Assembly: GCA_003599475.1 (NCBI GenBank)
Contig: QZKK01000225.1
Coordinates: forward strand, 1-51,736
DNA: 51,736 nucleotides
Source of the DNA: Desulfobacteraceae bacterium
GTDB lineage: Bacteria > Desulfobacterota > Desulfobacteria > Desulfobacterales > SURF-15
Direction of reading: 5' to 3'
Positions 8,653 through 17,481 of this stretch are shown here, one piece after another; the first letter of the stretch is position 1; each line of letters begins with the position of its first letter. Under the pieces are notes generated by a model. That model saw nothing but the letters and a program-made list of their open reading frames with translations. It was not told where the DNA came from and ran no database searches. Made by a program: the position numbers and the translations under genes.

Positions 8653-8668
8653 TGGCACCCATATTGCA
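8653..8668 (+). promoter_or_regulatory. Sigma-54 promoter of the flgF operon
   Basis: TGGCAC-CCATA-TTGCA matches the -24/-12 consensus (TGGCAC-N5-TTGCA) at every defined position, with the GG and GC doublets 12 bp apart. It is on the coding strand, 49 bp before the flgF start, which leaves a leader of about 35-40 nt. Sigma-54 control of rod, ring and hook genes is common in proteobacteria with hierarchical flagellar regulation. An enhancer-binding activator of the FlrC/FleR type would be required and is not encoded in this window. Confidence 0.85.
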
Positions 8669-8716
8669 ACGGGCATATTTCAAAGTGAATTTTTAAAATC
8701 ACGGGGGTCTTTATCG

Positions 8717-9412
8717 ATGCTATCCGAAATGACAGATGCGGTTCAGGCGGCACTCAGGCAGGAGGTGCAACTGAATATCATCGCCAATCATCTTGCCAAC
8801 GTGAATACGATCGGATTCAAAGCCGACGTTTTGTCTTTCGACGAGATGCTTCAGGCAAACATGACGACCGATCATGCGCCGGGACCTTCCATTCGTACCG
8901 AAAATGCACTCGATCTCGCGATCGATGAGGAGGGATTTTTCAAGATTCAGACTCCCCGGGGCATTCGCTACACCCGGAATGGAACCTTCACACTGAACAG
9001 CGACAATGTTCTGGTGACTCAGAATGGAGATCCCGTCATGAGCGACCAGGGGTCGATTCTTATCGAGGGGGACAATGTAAAGGTCGGGGAAGCGGGTGAA
9101 ATCTGGGTACAGAATCCGGCAACCAGAGACTTTGAAATGGCAGGGCAACTGGCCGTCGTCACCTTCGCAGCCAAAGAGAAGCTCACCAAAGAGGGGGATT
9201 CCCTGTTTGTGTACAACGGATCGGAAGACGAGGAGACGGTGTCCTCAAACTTCCGCGTCAAGCAGGGAGAGCTGGAGGCATCCAACATCGAGACGGTCAT
9301 CGAGATGACCAAGATGGTCGAAACCATGCGAAATTATGAATCGTGCATGAAAGTCATCCAATCGCTGGACGAAACCGATGCCAAAGCCATCAACGAGGTC
9401 GGAAAGGTGTAA
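8717..9412 (+). CDS. flgF: Flagellar basal-body rod protein FlgF
   Basis: The 231-residue protein has the flagellar rod/hook N-terminal signature QLNIIANHLANVNTIGFKAD at about residues 18-37. It has the central DLAIDEEGFFKIQTPRGIRYTRNGTFTLNSD block and the C-terminal helical FLG motif EASNIETVIEMTKMVETMRNYESCMKVIQSLDET. FlgF is a proximal-to-distal rod subunit exported by the flagellar type III apparatus and has no signal peptide. It is the first gene after the sigma-54 promoter, with GGGGGT as ribosome-binding site 11 nt upstream of the ATG. FlgF is preferred over FlgG for this copy because a canonical FlgG follows at once. Confidence 0.9.
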   Translation: MLSEMTDAVQAALRQEVQLNIIANHLANVNTIGFKADVLSFDEMLQANMTTDHAPGPSIRTENALDLAIDEEGFFKIQTPRGIRYTRNGTFTLNSDNVLVTQNGDPVMSDQGSILIEGDNVKVGEAGEIWVQNPATRDFEMAGQLAVVTFAAKEKLTKEGDSLFVYNGSEDEETVSSNFRVKQGELEASNIETVIEMTKMVETMRNYESCMKVIQSLDETDAKAINEVGKV

Positions 9413-9456
9413 TCACTAAATGACGCTGAACGCTGAACACGAACACGGAGACAGAA

Positions 9457-10239
9457 ATGATTCGAGGTCTTTGGACAGCCGCATCCGGGATGGCGGCGCA
9501 GCAGATGGGAATCGATGTTACCGCAAACAACCTGGCAAACTCCAGCACCACAGGTTTCAAAAAGAGCCGGGCGAATTTTCAGGACATGATGTATCAGACT
9601 CTGATGATTGCCGGGGCGGAAACACCCTCCGGGGGCCAGATTCCGGTTGGAATCCAGATGGGAATGGGGGTACGCCCTCAGGCTGTACAGAAGGTGTTTA
9701 CCCAGGGAGACTATGTCGAAACCGGAAATCACCTGGACATGGCGATCGAGGGCCGGGGCTTTTTCAAGGTTCTCAGCGGAGACGAGGAGCTCTACACCCG
9801 ATCCGGCAACTTCACCCTGGACAGCGAAGGGTATGTCACCACCGCTGCCGGAGATCGCTTGCAGCCGGAAATCGCCGTTCCGGAAGATACGGTGCTCATC
9901 ACTCTTCAATCCAGCGGCCTCATGACCGTCTACGGCTCGGGGGACGAGCAGCTCATGACCGCCCAGATCAACACCTATTCGTTTCCGAATACGGGTGGAT
10001 TGTTCGCGGTGGGAAGAAATCTGCTCCGGCAGACCGAAGCATCCGGGGATGCGATCGAAGGGACGCCGGGTACCGACGGATTCGGCACCGTCAGCAACAA
10101 CATCCTGGAAATGTCCAATGTGAGCATCGTGGATGAAATGGTCAACATGATCGTGGTCCAGCGGGCTTACGAAGCCAATTCGAAAGCGCTTCAGACCGCA
10201 GACAGCATGCTTCAGATGGCGAACAGTGTGAAACGGTAA
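9457..10239 (+). CDS. flgG: Flagellar basal-body distal rod protein FlgG
   Basis: At 260 residues this is a standard FlgG. It starts MIRGLWTAASGMAAQQMGID and has NNLANSSTTGFKKSRANFQDMMYQT, GNHLDMAIEGRGFFKVL and LYTRSGNFTLDSEGYV. The C-terminal signature SNVSIVDEMVNMIVVQRAYEANSKALQTADSML, which FlgF copies lack, is complete. FlgG polymerises into the distal rod inside the P and L rings. The gap after flgF (9413-9456) includes the short duplication ACGCTGAACGCTGAACAC. flgA starts 15 nt after the stop. Confidence 0.96.
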   Translation: MIRGLWTAASGMAAQQMGIDVTANNLANSSTTGFKKSRANFQDMMYQTLMIAGAETPSGGQIPVGIQMGMGVRPQAVQKVFTQGDYVETGNHLDMAIEGRGFFKVLSGDEELYTRSGNFTLDSEGYVTTAAGDRLQPEIAVPEDTVLITLQSSGLMTVYGSGDEQLMTAQINTYSFPNTGGLFAVGRNLLRQTEASGDAIEGTPGTDGFGTVSNNILEMSNVSIVDEMVNMIVVQRAYEANSKALQTADSMLQMANSVKR

Positions 10240-10254
10240 TAGGGTGGCAGTAAG

Positions 10255-11277
10255 ATGAGAAACAGCCGTTTGATGACCGCATGGAATTGGGCGATACGCT
10301 ACTGGGTTAGCTTCGCATCGGTGATCCTTCTGACGGGCGTCTGTTCATTTGCAGAGGTGCCGAAACCAGTTGCCGAAGCCTCGCCGGGGCTTGTACTTCG
10401 CCCCTCGGCGGTCGTCTCCGGAAGCAGGATCCATCTGAGCGATCTGATTCAGTCCTGTTCGGATCCGCGATTGCCGGAGAATGCAAAGCAGTATGTCCTG
10501 ATGGACGCTCCCCAGCCCGGCGGCCGGAGAACTCTCCCCGGTCAATGGATTGCCTCCGTGATTCGGTCCCGAAAATGGCTGCCGGAAACCGTCGGCATCT
10601 CGGTGCCGGAGGAGGTCCGGATCGAGAGAGCTTTTCAGGCCTTGCCGGTAAAAGATCTTGAGGAGTTCTTCCGCAGATACATTGAAAAAAAGATCGAGCC
10701 GGCCGAGTTCAACATCACCCAGTTCAAAGTGAAAGGTGCCGAAAAATTTCCGGTTGGCAGGATGTCCTTCCACATCCTCGAACCGGAGCCCCGTCCGGAG
10801 GGAAGAGTCAACCTCCGGCTCATGGTAAGAGTAAACGGTCAGGAACTGCGCTCCTCGCAGGACTCGATCCGGCTGTCCGGATGGGTCGATCGGTATGCGA
10901 CCGTCGTCTGCGCCGATCGACGGCTTGCCCGGGGAACCATCCTGGAGGCATCGGACCTGAAACTCGAGCGGATGAACACTTCTAGGATGCCGGACGGTAT
11001 CGTGAGCGATCTGCAGCATGCGGCTGGGAAAAGGTTGAACCAGACTCTCGGAGCCGACCGGTACCTTCGTCAGAACATGCTCTCTTCCCCTGCGCTGATT
11101 CAGAAGGGAGACAAGGTGAAGCTCGTCGCTACAAACGGCACCATCAAGATCATCACCATCGGGATTGCGCTCGAATCGGGCGGAGTCGACGAACAAGTAG
11201 AAATCGAAAATACGACATCGAACAAGAAAATCGTGGGGCGGGTGGTAGACGCATCCACGGTTGAAGTTCTTTTTTGA
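10255..11277 (+). CDS. flgA: Flagellar P-ring assembly chaperone FlgA
   Basis: The 340-residue protein has an N-terminal hydrophobic segment (residues 11-34, YWVSFASVILLTGVCSFAEV) that fits a Sec signal peptide. The C-terminal half carries the SAF-type domain: VVCADRRLARGTILEASDLKLERMNTSRMP, then GADRYLRQNMLSSPALIQKGDKVKLVA and the terminal KKIVGRVVDASTVEVLF. FlgA is a periplasmic chaperone for polymerisation of FlgI around the rod. It is longer than E. coli FlgA (219 residues), as is usual in this group, because of an extra N-terminal domain. It precedes flgH and flgI, the ring genes it serves. Confidence 0.92.
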   Translation: MRNSRLMTAWNWAIRYWVSFASVILLTGVCSFAEVPKPVAEASPGLVLRPSAVVSGSRIHLSDLIQSCSDPRLPENAKQYVLMDAPQPGGRRTLPGQWIASVIRSRKWLPETVGISVPEEVRIERAFQALPVKDLEEFFRRYIEKKIEPAEFNITQFKVKGAEKFPVGRMSFHILEPEPRPEGRVNLRLMVRVNGQELRSSQDSIRLSGWVDRYATVVCADRRLARGTILEASDLKLERMNTSRMPDGIVSDLQHAAGKRLNQTLGADRYLRQNMLSSPALIQKGDKVKLVATNGTIKIITIGIALESGGVDEQVEIENTTSNKKIVGRVVDASTVEVLF

Positions 11278-11288
11278 GAGGAGCACTC

Positions 11289-12026
11289 GTGACATTTAAA
11301 AGAAACGCTTCGTTGATCCTTCTCGTTTTTTTTGCGATCGGGCTAGGCGGTTGTGCAGGAACCCCCAAAAAGAGCTCCCTGCAGGAGATGGAAAGAACGA
11401 CCCAACAGACCCCACCGCAGGCTGTGATCGCTCTGCCTCAACCCGAGGAAGGCTCGATATGGACCGACAACGGGGCTTCCATGCTTTACAGCGATCCGGT
11501 TGCGAGGAACATCGGGGATACTCTGACCGTCGATATCATCGAAAACACTTCTTCCAGCCTGGACGCAAATACCAAGGCGAGCCGAACCTCAAGCATCGAT
11601 GCAGGAGTCTCTCAGCTCCTGGGGTACATGAGGGTGCTGGAAGAGGCAAACAGGCGCCTCAATCGGGACAGGGACGGAGAATTGAATGACACTCAGTTCA
11701 AGGCCAGCATGCAGAATTCCTTCGATGGAAAGGGGACCAGCGACCGGAGCGGGCAGGTGACCGCCTCCATCGGAGCGATCGTCACGGAAGTGCTCCCGAA
11801 CGGAAATCTATCGATCTTCGGCAAAAGGGGAATGCGGGTCAACAACGAGACTCAGATCATCACCGTCTCCGGAACGGTCAGACCTCAGGATATCGGTCGG
11901 GACAACCGGGTGAAGTCGACCTTCATCGCCAATGCCCGGATCGAGTACGTGGGTCAGGGGGTGCTCGCCGACAAGCAGCGCCCCGGGTGGGGGACCCGGC
12001 TGCTCGACCACATCTGGCCATTTTAA
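11289..12026 (+). CDS. flgH: Flagellar L-ring lipoprotein FlgH
   Basis: The 245-residue precursor begins MTFKRNASLILLVFFAIG and has the lipobox LGGC, so the mature protein starts at a lipidated cysteine. The body contains SIWTDNGASMLYSDPVARNIGDTLTVDIIE, ASIGAIVTEVLPNGNLSIFGKRGMRVNNETQIITVSGTVRP, and the terminal VGQGVLADKQRPGWGTRLLDHIWPF, all FlgH signatures. FlgH forms the outer-membrane L ring, which shows that the cell has an outer membrane. I place the start at the GTG at 11289, which lies 5 nt after AGAGGAG; the frame opens at 11274, overlapping flgA. Confidence 0.95.
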   Translation: MTFKRNASLILLVFFAIGLGGCAGTPKKSSLQEMERTTQQTPPQAVIALPQPEEGSIWTDNGASMLYSDPVARNIGDTLTVDIIENTSSSLDANTKASRTSSIDAGVSQLLGYMRVLEEANRRLNRDRDGELNDTQFKASMQNSFDGKGTSDRSGQVTASIGAIVTEVLPNGNLSIFGKRGMRVNNETQIITVSGTVRPQDIGRDNRVKSTFIANARIEYVGQGVLADKQRPGWGTRLLDHIWPF

Positions 12027-12116
12027 AGATTCTCACGCAAAGGCGCAAAGAAAATTGAGGGATTGCCGATGAATATCGATGCAAAAATGGCCAATGAGAG
12101 ATTTACAGGAGCTTTC

Positions 12117-13247
12117 ATGAAAACCGAATGGAGGATATGTGCGGTTGGGCAGATGTTCCTCACCTTGCTGTTTCTTTCGATCTGTTTCGGAAATCCCTCC
12201 GCCCATGCCGCACGGATCAAGGATCTTGCGACTGTAAAGGGGATCCGATCGAATCCTCTGGTCGGATACGGGCTGGTGGTCGGGCTGGACGGAACCGGAG
12301 ACAAGTCCGGAACCCGATTCACCCAGCAATCTCTGGTCAACATGCTGGAACGGATGGGGATCGAGGTGGACCCGCTTCAGGTTCGGGTGAAAAACGTCGC
12401 TGCCGTCATGGTGACCGCCAAAATGCCGCCGTTTGCGCGAGCCGGGCATCACCTGGACATTCTGGTCTCATCGATCGGCGACGCCCAAAGCCTGGTCGGC
12501 GGGACGCTGCTGCTCACCCAGTTGAAGGGGGCCGACGGGAAGATCTATGCACTGGCCCAGGGCCCGATCTCTGTAGGCGGCGTCGGCGCCAAAGGAGCCT
12601 CCGGCAGTTCGGTGACCAAAAACCATCTGCTTGCCGGCAGGATTGCAGACGGGGCGGTTGTCGAGCGTGAAATTCCGGTTTATTTATCCGAGAAGAAATT
12701 CCTGACGCTTACCCTGTACAATCCGGACTTCACCACCGCACTGAGAATGTCCGAGGCCATCAACAAAGCCATGGGAGGACCCGTTTCGACTGCCATCGAT
12801 TCGGGCACCTTGAAATTAACGGTTCCGGATGCCCTTCAATCCGAGGTTCCGACTTTCCTGGCCCAACTGGAGTCTCTTCAGGTCCAACCGGATGCCATCG
12901 CCAGAATCGTCGTGAACGAGAAAACCGGAACGGTGGTGATCGGGGAAAACGTGAAGATCTCCACGGTCGCCGTATCCCATGGGAACTTGAGCATCACCAT
13001 CAAGGAATCCTTCAACGTGTCCCAGCCGGCCCCGTTTTCAAAGGGCGGGGAAACGGTCGTAACCCCCGAATCGAATATCGCCATCGAGGAATCCAAGGAA
13101 CAGCTCATGGTGTTGGAAGGCGGTGCGACCATCGGAGAACTGGTCCGGGCATTAAACGCCATCGGGGTGACCCCCAGGGATCTGATCAGCATCTTTCAGA
13201 GCATCGAGGCGGCGGGGGCACTGCAGGGCGTGCTCGAAATCATTTAA
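12117..13247 (+). CDS. flgI: Flagellar P-ring protein FlgI
   Basis: The 376-residue precursor begins MKTEWRICAVGQMFL and has a Sec signal peptide ending near SAHA/ARIKD. The mature N-terminus (RIKDLATVKGIRSNPLVGYGLVVGLDGTGDKSG) is near-invariant in FlgI. TAKMPPFARAGHHLDILVSSIGDAQSLVGGTLLLTQLKGADG and LVRALNAIGVTPRDLISIFQSIEAAGALQGVLEII are also family blocks. FlgI forms the periplasmic P ring. AGGAG lies 5 nt before the ATG at 12117, so I prefer this start to the TTG at 12063, which would put 18 residues before the signal peptide. Confidence 0.96.
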   Translation: MKTEWRICAVGQMFLTLLFLSICFGNPSAHAARIKDLATVKGIRSNPLVGYGLVVGLDGTGDKSGTRFTQQSLVNMLERMGIEVDPLQVRVKNVAAVMVTAKMPPFARAGHHLDILVSSIGDAQSLVGGTLLLTQLKGADGKIYALAQGPISVGGVGAKGASGSSVTKNHLLAGRIADGAVVEREIPVYLSEKKFLTLTLYNPDFTTALRMSEAINKAMGGPVSTAIDSGTLKLTVPDALQSEVPTFLAQLESLQVQPDAIARIVVNEKTGTVVIGENVKISTVAVSHGNLSITIKESFNVSQPAPFSKGGETVVTPESNIAIEESKEQLMVLEGGATIGELVRALNAIGVTPRDLISIFQSIEAAGALQGVLEII

Positions 13248-13259
13248 GGAAAGACGGCG

Positions 13260-13625
13260 ATGAACACTCAGACAACCCGAAAGGCAACCCCTCCGACCGA
13301 CGGGATCTCTTTACGGAAACCCGGCCGGTTGCTGCGGCCTGGGGCGAGTAGGGGGGCGGAGAAAGCCTTGAAAGGCCCGGATGACGAAAGATTGAAGAAA
13401 GCGTGTGCCGATTTTGAAGGGATTCTGTTGAATTTCATGGTGCAGAATATGAAAAAGACGCTCCCCGAAGGCGGACTCTTTCCAAAGAGCCACCAAAGCG
13501 ATGTGTACGAGAGCATGTTTTTCCAGGAGATTTCGTCGAAGCTTGCGCGGGAAAGGGGAATCGGAATCGGCGATGCGCTCTACCGGCAGGCGAGCAAGCA
13601 GATCTCCGCAGACGGCAAAAAATAA
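13260..13625 (+). CDS. flgJ: Rod-binding protein (FlgJ N-terminal domain only)
   Basis: The 121-residue protein contains the rod-capping domain: LKKACADFEGILLNFMVQNMKKTLPEGG, then SDVYESMFFQEISSKLARERGIGIGDALYRQ. The peptidoglycan-hydrolase (muramidase) domain found at the C-terminus of enterobacterial FlgJ is absent. This single-domain form is common in Desulfobacterota, where a separate hydrolase would have to make room for the rod. It follows flgI by 12 nt and precedes flgN. The first 40 residues are low in predicted structure and rich in basic residues. Confidence 0.9.
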   Translation: MNTQTTRKATPPTDGISLRKPGRLLRPGASRGAEKALKGPDDERLKKACADFEGILLNFMVQNMKKTLPEGGLFPKSHQSDVYESMFFQEISSKLARERGIGIGDALYRQASKQISADGKK

Positions 13626-13673
13626 TGATCCGGCGGTGAATTCGCTTCAGATTCGAGGGGAATCGGCCGATTT

Positions 13674-14186
13674 ATGAAAAAGGAAAAGATTATGGAAGCT
13701 GGGCTCAATATCGAATCCCTGTTTATGGAAAAGCTGCTCCTGTACCAAGATCTGCTGGATGCTTTGGAGCAGGAAAAGAGGAGCATCATCGATATCGATG
13801 TGGATGGATTGTGGAAAATCTCGGAGCGCAAAAAAGAGATCGCTCGCAAAATCGAATCTGTGCGGTCCAGGATCCTGAAACAGCTCGACGATGCATCGAT
13901 CGACACCCAACTGGAGATTGCCGGCTTCGACTCTTCGAAGATCCTATCCGTGTTGTCCGGGGATGCGAGAGAAAAGATCGGAAACATTCGTCTGAGTCTT
14001 TCCGCATCAAAAAGAGAGGTTCAGCTCCGATTGGAGGAAAACAGGCGATACGTCGGTGAATATCTGACGATTTTGGATGACCTGATCGGCACCATCGCAG
14101 GAGCGGGGCGCCCGAGACCGGTATATGAGCGAAATCGGTGTTCGGTAAAACCCAAGGCCAGCCTGTTCCTGCATAGGGAGGTGTAG
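13674..14186 (+). CDS. flgN: FlgN-like export chaperone
   Basis: The 170-residue protein is predominantly helical, with heptad-rich stretches such as SLFMEKLLLYQDLLDALEQEKRSIIDIDVDGLWKISERKKEIARKIESVRS. This is the FlgN family pattern of long amphipathic helices and a 'Lys-Lys-Glu' hinge. FlgN binds the C-termini of FlgK and FlgL and delivers them to the export gate, and flgK begins 2 nt after this stop. The second ATG at 13692 has a better ribosome-binding site (AGGA 7 nt upstream) than that at 13674, so the true start may be six codons further in. No flgM gene stands in the gap before it. Confidence 0.8.
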   Translation: MKKEKIMEAGLNIESLFMEKLLLYQDLLDALEQEKRSIIDIDVDGLWKISERKKEIARKIESVRSRILKQLDDASIDTQLEIAGFDSSKILSVLSGDAREKIGNIRLSLSASKREVQLRLEENRRYVGEYLTILDDLIGTIAGAGRPRPVYERNRCSVKPKASLFLHREV

Positions 14187-14188
14187 CC

Positions 14189-16486
14189 ATGTCCGGAATC
14201 GGAATGGTTTTGAATACGGCCAAACTGGCAATTGCCGCTCAGCAGAAAAGCCTGAGCGTCACCGGCCACAACATCGCCAACGTCAATTCTCCCTACTACA
14301 GCCGCCAGAGCGCTGTGCACTCCCCGAGGGATCCGGTTCCCTATGGCGAGTACTGGCTCGGAAGCGGCGTCGATGTGGACGCCATTCTGCGTTCTGCCGA
14401 CCAGCTTCTTGAGAATCGATTGATCGATCTTAAGTCCGATCTGGCTTCCTCCGAGGAGATGGCCACCTACATGAATATTTTCGAAACCTCGATCAACGAG
14501 AACTCGGAAAGCGGCATCAGCAACCTGATGGCGGAGTTCTGGAACAGTTGGCAGGGGCTTTCCAACAACCCGACCGGATCGCCGGAGCGGATCGCCGTCT
14601 ACGAAAAAGGGGTGGAGACGGCCGAGCGGTTCGATGCCTTAACAAACGATCTGCTGCAGATGGAAACCGATCTCAACAGCGAAGTATCTGCCATTTTATC
14701 CGAAATCGGAAGCCTTTCGGAACAGATCGCAGAGTTAAACAATGAGCTGATCGGACAGGAGAGCACCAATGTGTCCTACGATATGCTGGACAGCCGGAAC
14801 GGACTGGTGACGGAACTGGCCAAACTGATCGGCATCAATACCTTCGAACAGCCGGATGGAGCCTTATCGGTCACCACAGCGGGCGGATTCAACCTGGTAA
14901 ACAGCGCCGAATCGCTGTCTCTGACCTTCGATGCGGGGCGGGTTTACTGGGAGGGGTCTTTCGGAAGCAAGGTGGACATTACGGATCGGATCGAGAGCGG
15001 AGAGATCCATGGGTGGCTGGAGATGCGCGACGAAGTGATCGCAAAATCTCAGACGGAGCTCGACGGACTGGCAAAGGAATTTATCTGGGCTGCCAATTAC
15101 CAGCACAGCCAGGGGGTCGGCATGGATTATTTCGATTCGGCCGTAACCGGTACCTATGCCACCGACGGCAGCGGCATGCTGGCGACGCTCGCCTACGGCG
15201 ACAAGATCGATTATACGGAAGACTTCAAGATGTGGATCGAGGATGCCACAGGGTCTCCTGCTACCTATTCGGCGGTTACCGTCGACATGGGGCTTTCGAC
15301 GGCAAACCCGGCCTATACCGCCCTCGACACCTTCAATGAGGCAAATTCCACCTATACCATCACCATCGTAAGCGGAGGGGTTGCCGGAGCCGACAATATC
15401 CAATTCGAATGGAGCGATACCGCAGGGGGCGGATCCGGTACGGTCAACATGAACGCTCCGGCCACCACGGTCACCATCGACGGAATGGATCTGACCTTTG
15501 CAGCCGGCGATACTCTGGTTGCAGGAAACACACTGAAGATCAACACCGACGCAACCGGAGAAGATACCGCCGTTTCGCTGACCCCGACCGGGACCGCAAA
15601 CAGCATCCTGGACACCTACAAATTCAGTGTGACCACAGGCGGCACCGTGGGCACCGACACCATCGTGGTGGATTGGGCAAACAGCGTGACCACGGGCTCT
15701 TTTACGCTGACAGCGACCACTACGACGGCCACGGTAGACGGTATGACCTTAACCTTTGCAGCCGGCGGCCGATTCGCCACAGACGATGCCTTCAACATCA
15801 CAACCGGAAGCACAGGCAGCCCGACTGCGAACATGATGTCGGACTGGCATTGGACCATGGATTCTTTTGCCGGCCGGTTCAATGACCTGGCCACCGGCGT
15901 TGCCGCTTCGGTGGGTTCGAGCAATGAGCTGACCTTCACGCCGGCGGCGGGATACAGTTTCGGATTTTCCGACGATGAATTCACGGACTGCGGTTTGACC
16001 GCAGCGCTCGGGATCAATACCTTCTTTTCCGGTTATGACTGCCAGACGATAGCGGTTAACAGCACACTCGTTGACAAGGATTCCATCGCAGCGGCAAAAA
16101 TCGATGCCACAGACGGCACCTTCGGCGTCGGCGACAACAGCAATGCACTCGATATCGCCGATCTTAAATTTTCGACGCGGAGCATCGCCGAGTGGACATA
16201 CGAAAGAGGAAGCGATGCCCAATCGCATGAGACCGAATTCACCCTTGAGGACTACTACCGGTCGATGATCAGTTCGATCAGTGTAAAATCGGCCAACGTC
16301 AATCGCTCCGTCACCTTCCATGAAGCCATGGTGGACCGGCTGGGCGAGCAGAGGGATAATCTATCTGCGGTTTCGCTGGATGAGGAAATGATCAACATGA
16401 TGAAGTATCAGCACGCTTTTACCGTAGCTTCCAAACTGCTTTCGGTTGCAGATGAACTTCTCACGACCCTGATCAATGCCAAATAA
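14189..16486 (+). CDS. flgK: Flagellar hook-associated protein 1 FlgK (with a duplicated insert domain)
   Basis: The termini are standard for FlgK: GMVLNTAKLAIAAQQKSLSVTGHNIANVNSPYYSRQSAV at the N-terminus and SVSLDEEMINMMKYQHAFTVASKLLSVADELLTTLINAK at the C-terminus (SAVSLDEEM in full). At 765 residues it is about 200 longer than most. The excess lies between residues 380 and 545 and includes two tandem copies of a roughly 70-residue unit (385-454 and 473-541), each with YxxxVxxGGxxGxDxIxxxW, then TVDGMTLTFAAG-like and xFxIxTxxTG blocks. FlgK forms the hook-filament junction; the insert would be surface-exposed. Two cysteines (601 and 618) are unusual in an exported axial protein. Confidence 0.93.
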   Translation: MSGIGMVLNTAKLAIAAQQKSLSVTGHNIANVNSPYYSRQSAVHSPRDPVPYGEYWLGSGVDVDAILRSADQLLENRLIDLKSDLASSEEMATYMNIFETSINENSESGISNLMAEFWNSWQGLSNNPTGSPERIAVYEKGVETAERFDALTNDLLQMETDLNSEVSAILSEIGSLSEQIAELNNELIGQESTNVSYDMLDSRNGLVTELAKLIGINTFEQPDGALSVTTAGGFNLVNSAESLSLTFDAGRVYWEGSFGSKVDITDRIESGEIHGWLEMRDEVIAKSQTELDGLAKEFIWAANYQHSQGVGMDYFDSAVTGTYATDGSGMLATLAYGDKIDYTEDFKMWIEDATGSPATYSAVTVDMGLSTANPAYTALDTFNEANSTYTITIVSGGVAGADNIQFEWSDTAGGGSGTVNMNAPATTVTIDGMDLTFAAGDTLVAGNTLKINTDATGEDTAVSLTPTGTANSILDTYKFSVTTGGTVGTDTIVVDWANSVTTGSFTLTATTTTATVDGMTLTFAAGGRFATDDAFNITTGSTGSPTANMMSDWHWTMDSFAGRFNDLATGVAASVGSSNELTFTPAAGYSFGFSDDEFTDCGLTAALGINTFFSGYDCQTIAVNSTLVDKDSIAAAKIDATDGTFGVGDNSNALDIADLKFSTRSIAEWTYERGSDAQSHETEFTLEDYYRSMISSISVKSANVNRSVTFHEAMVDRLGEQRDNLSAVSLDEEMINMMKYQHAFTVASKLLSVADELLTTLINAK

Positions 16487-16490
16487 ACGT

Positions 16491-16530
16491 TACACGTTGC
16501 ACGTTGAAGTCGTTGCACGTTGCGCGCCAG
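16491..16530. repeat. ACGTTGCACGTTG reiterated word after flgK
   Basis: ACGTTACACGTTGCACGTTG is followed by CGTTGCACGTTGCGCG. The reverse complement of the same word stands at 8575-8607 before the sigma-54 promoter. The rest of the 96-bp flgK-flgL gap shows no promoter I can support. Confidence 0.5.
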
Positions 16531-16582
16531 CCGCTAAACAATTTCAATGTTCAAGGATTTCAACGATAAAAGGGGGTGATCC

Positions 16583-17467
16583 ATGCGTGTCTCCCAAAAA
16601 GCGATCTTCAATACCCATCAGTACCGTTTGGAAATGATTACCCAAGAGCTGACCGATACATCGCTCGATGTCGCAACCGGAAAACGGATCAATGAGATGA
16701 AAGACGACCCGGTGGGACTCACCCAGGTGTTGTCTCTGAAATCGAACCTCTCGGAGCTCGAACAGACCGGAAAGAACATTTCTACCGGTCGGACCTGGCT
16801 CAGGGCGGGGGAGACGGCCTTGACCAACGTAAAGGACATCATCACCGAGGCCACGGGGATTGCCGTATCCATGAGAAACGCCACCTATACGGGAGAGCAG
16901 CGGTTGATTGCAGCCGAGCAGATCCGGGGATACCTGCTGCAAGTCGAATCGCTGTCCAATACGGTCGTTAATGGTCAGTATCTGTTTTCTGGAACCAAAA
17001 CGGACACGAAACCGTTCGAGGTGGACGATCAGGACAACCCGACAGCGGTGACCTATTCGGGAAACGACGGCGCTTTTGCGATCAAAACGGGAAGGGACAC
17101 CAATGTGACGGTGGGGCATGCCGGAGACGTCGTGTTCTCAACTCTTTTCAGTGATTTAATCAATTTGAAGGACGCCCTCGAATCGAACGATACCGCCGGG
17201 ATCGGAACAGGGCTCGATGCACTGGATGCGGATTTCAACCGGATCAACAGCAAAATCGCAGAGATCGGGGCAAGGGAGGTTCGCCTGGATACAAGGGAAA
17301 AGGTCATCCAGGATCTGGACCTTCGATACACGGAAAACAGGGCGGAATTGGAGGAGATCGATATTACAGAGGCGATTTTAAAGATGCAGACCACGCAGCT
17401 TGCTTACCAGGCTGCACTATCCTCTTCTGCGAAGGTGATGGAGATGAGCCTAGTGGATTTTCTCTAA
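16583..17467 (+). CDS. flgL: Flagellar hook-associated protein 3 FlgL
   Basis: The 294-residue protein resembles the flagellin N- and C-terminal domains: MRVSQKAIFNTHQYRL with LDVATGKRINEMKDDPVGLTQ, and ITEAILKMQTTQLAYQAALSSSAKVMEMSLVDFL. NTVVNGQYLFSGTKTDTKPFE is a FlgL-specific block. FlgL forms the second layer of the hook-filament junction. Aggregate gene order (flgN-flgK-flgL then csrA-fliW) is typical of bacteria that use FliW. AAGGGGGTG lies just before the ATG as ribosome-binding site. This is the last gene of the operon that begins at flgF. Confidence 0.93.
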   Translation: MRVSQKAIFNTHQYRLEMITQELTDTSLDVATGKRINEMKDDPVGLTQVLSLKSNLSELEQTGKNISTGRTWLRAGETALTNVKDIITEATGIAVSMRNATYTGEQRLIAAEQIRGYLLQVESLSNTVVNGQYLFSGTKTDTKPFEVDDQDNPTAVTYSGNDGAFAIKTGRDTNVTVGHAGDVVFSTLFSDLINLKDALESNDTAGIGTGLDALDADFNRINSKIAEIGAREVRLDTREKVIQDLDLRYTENRAELEEIDITEAILKMQTTQLAYQAALSSSAKVMEMSLVDFL

Positions 17468-17481
17468 ACGATAGAACCTCA

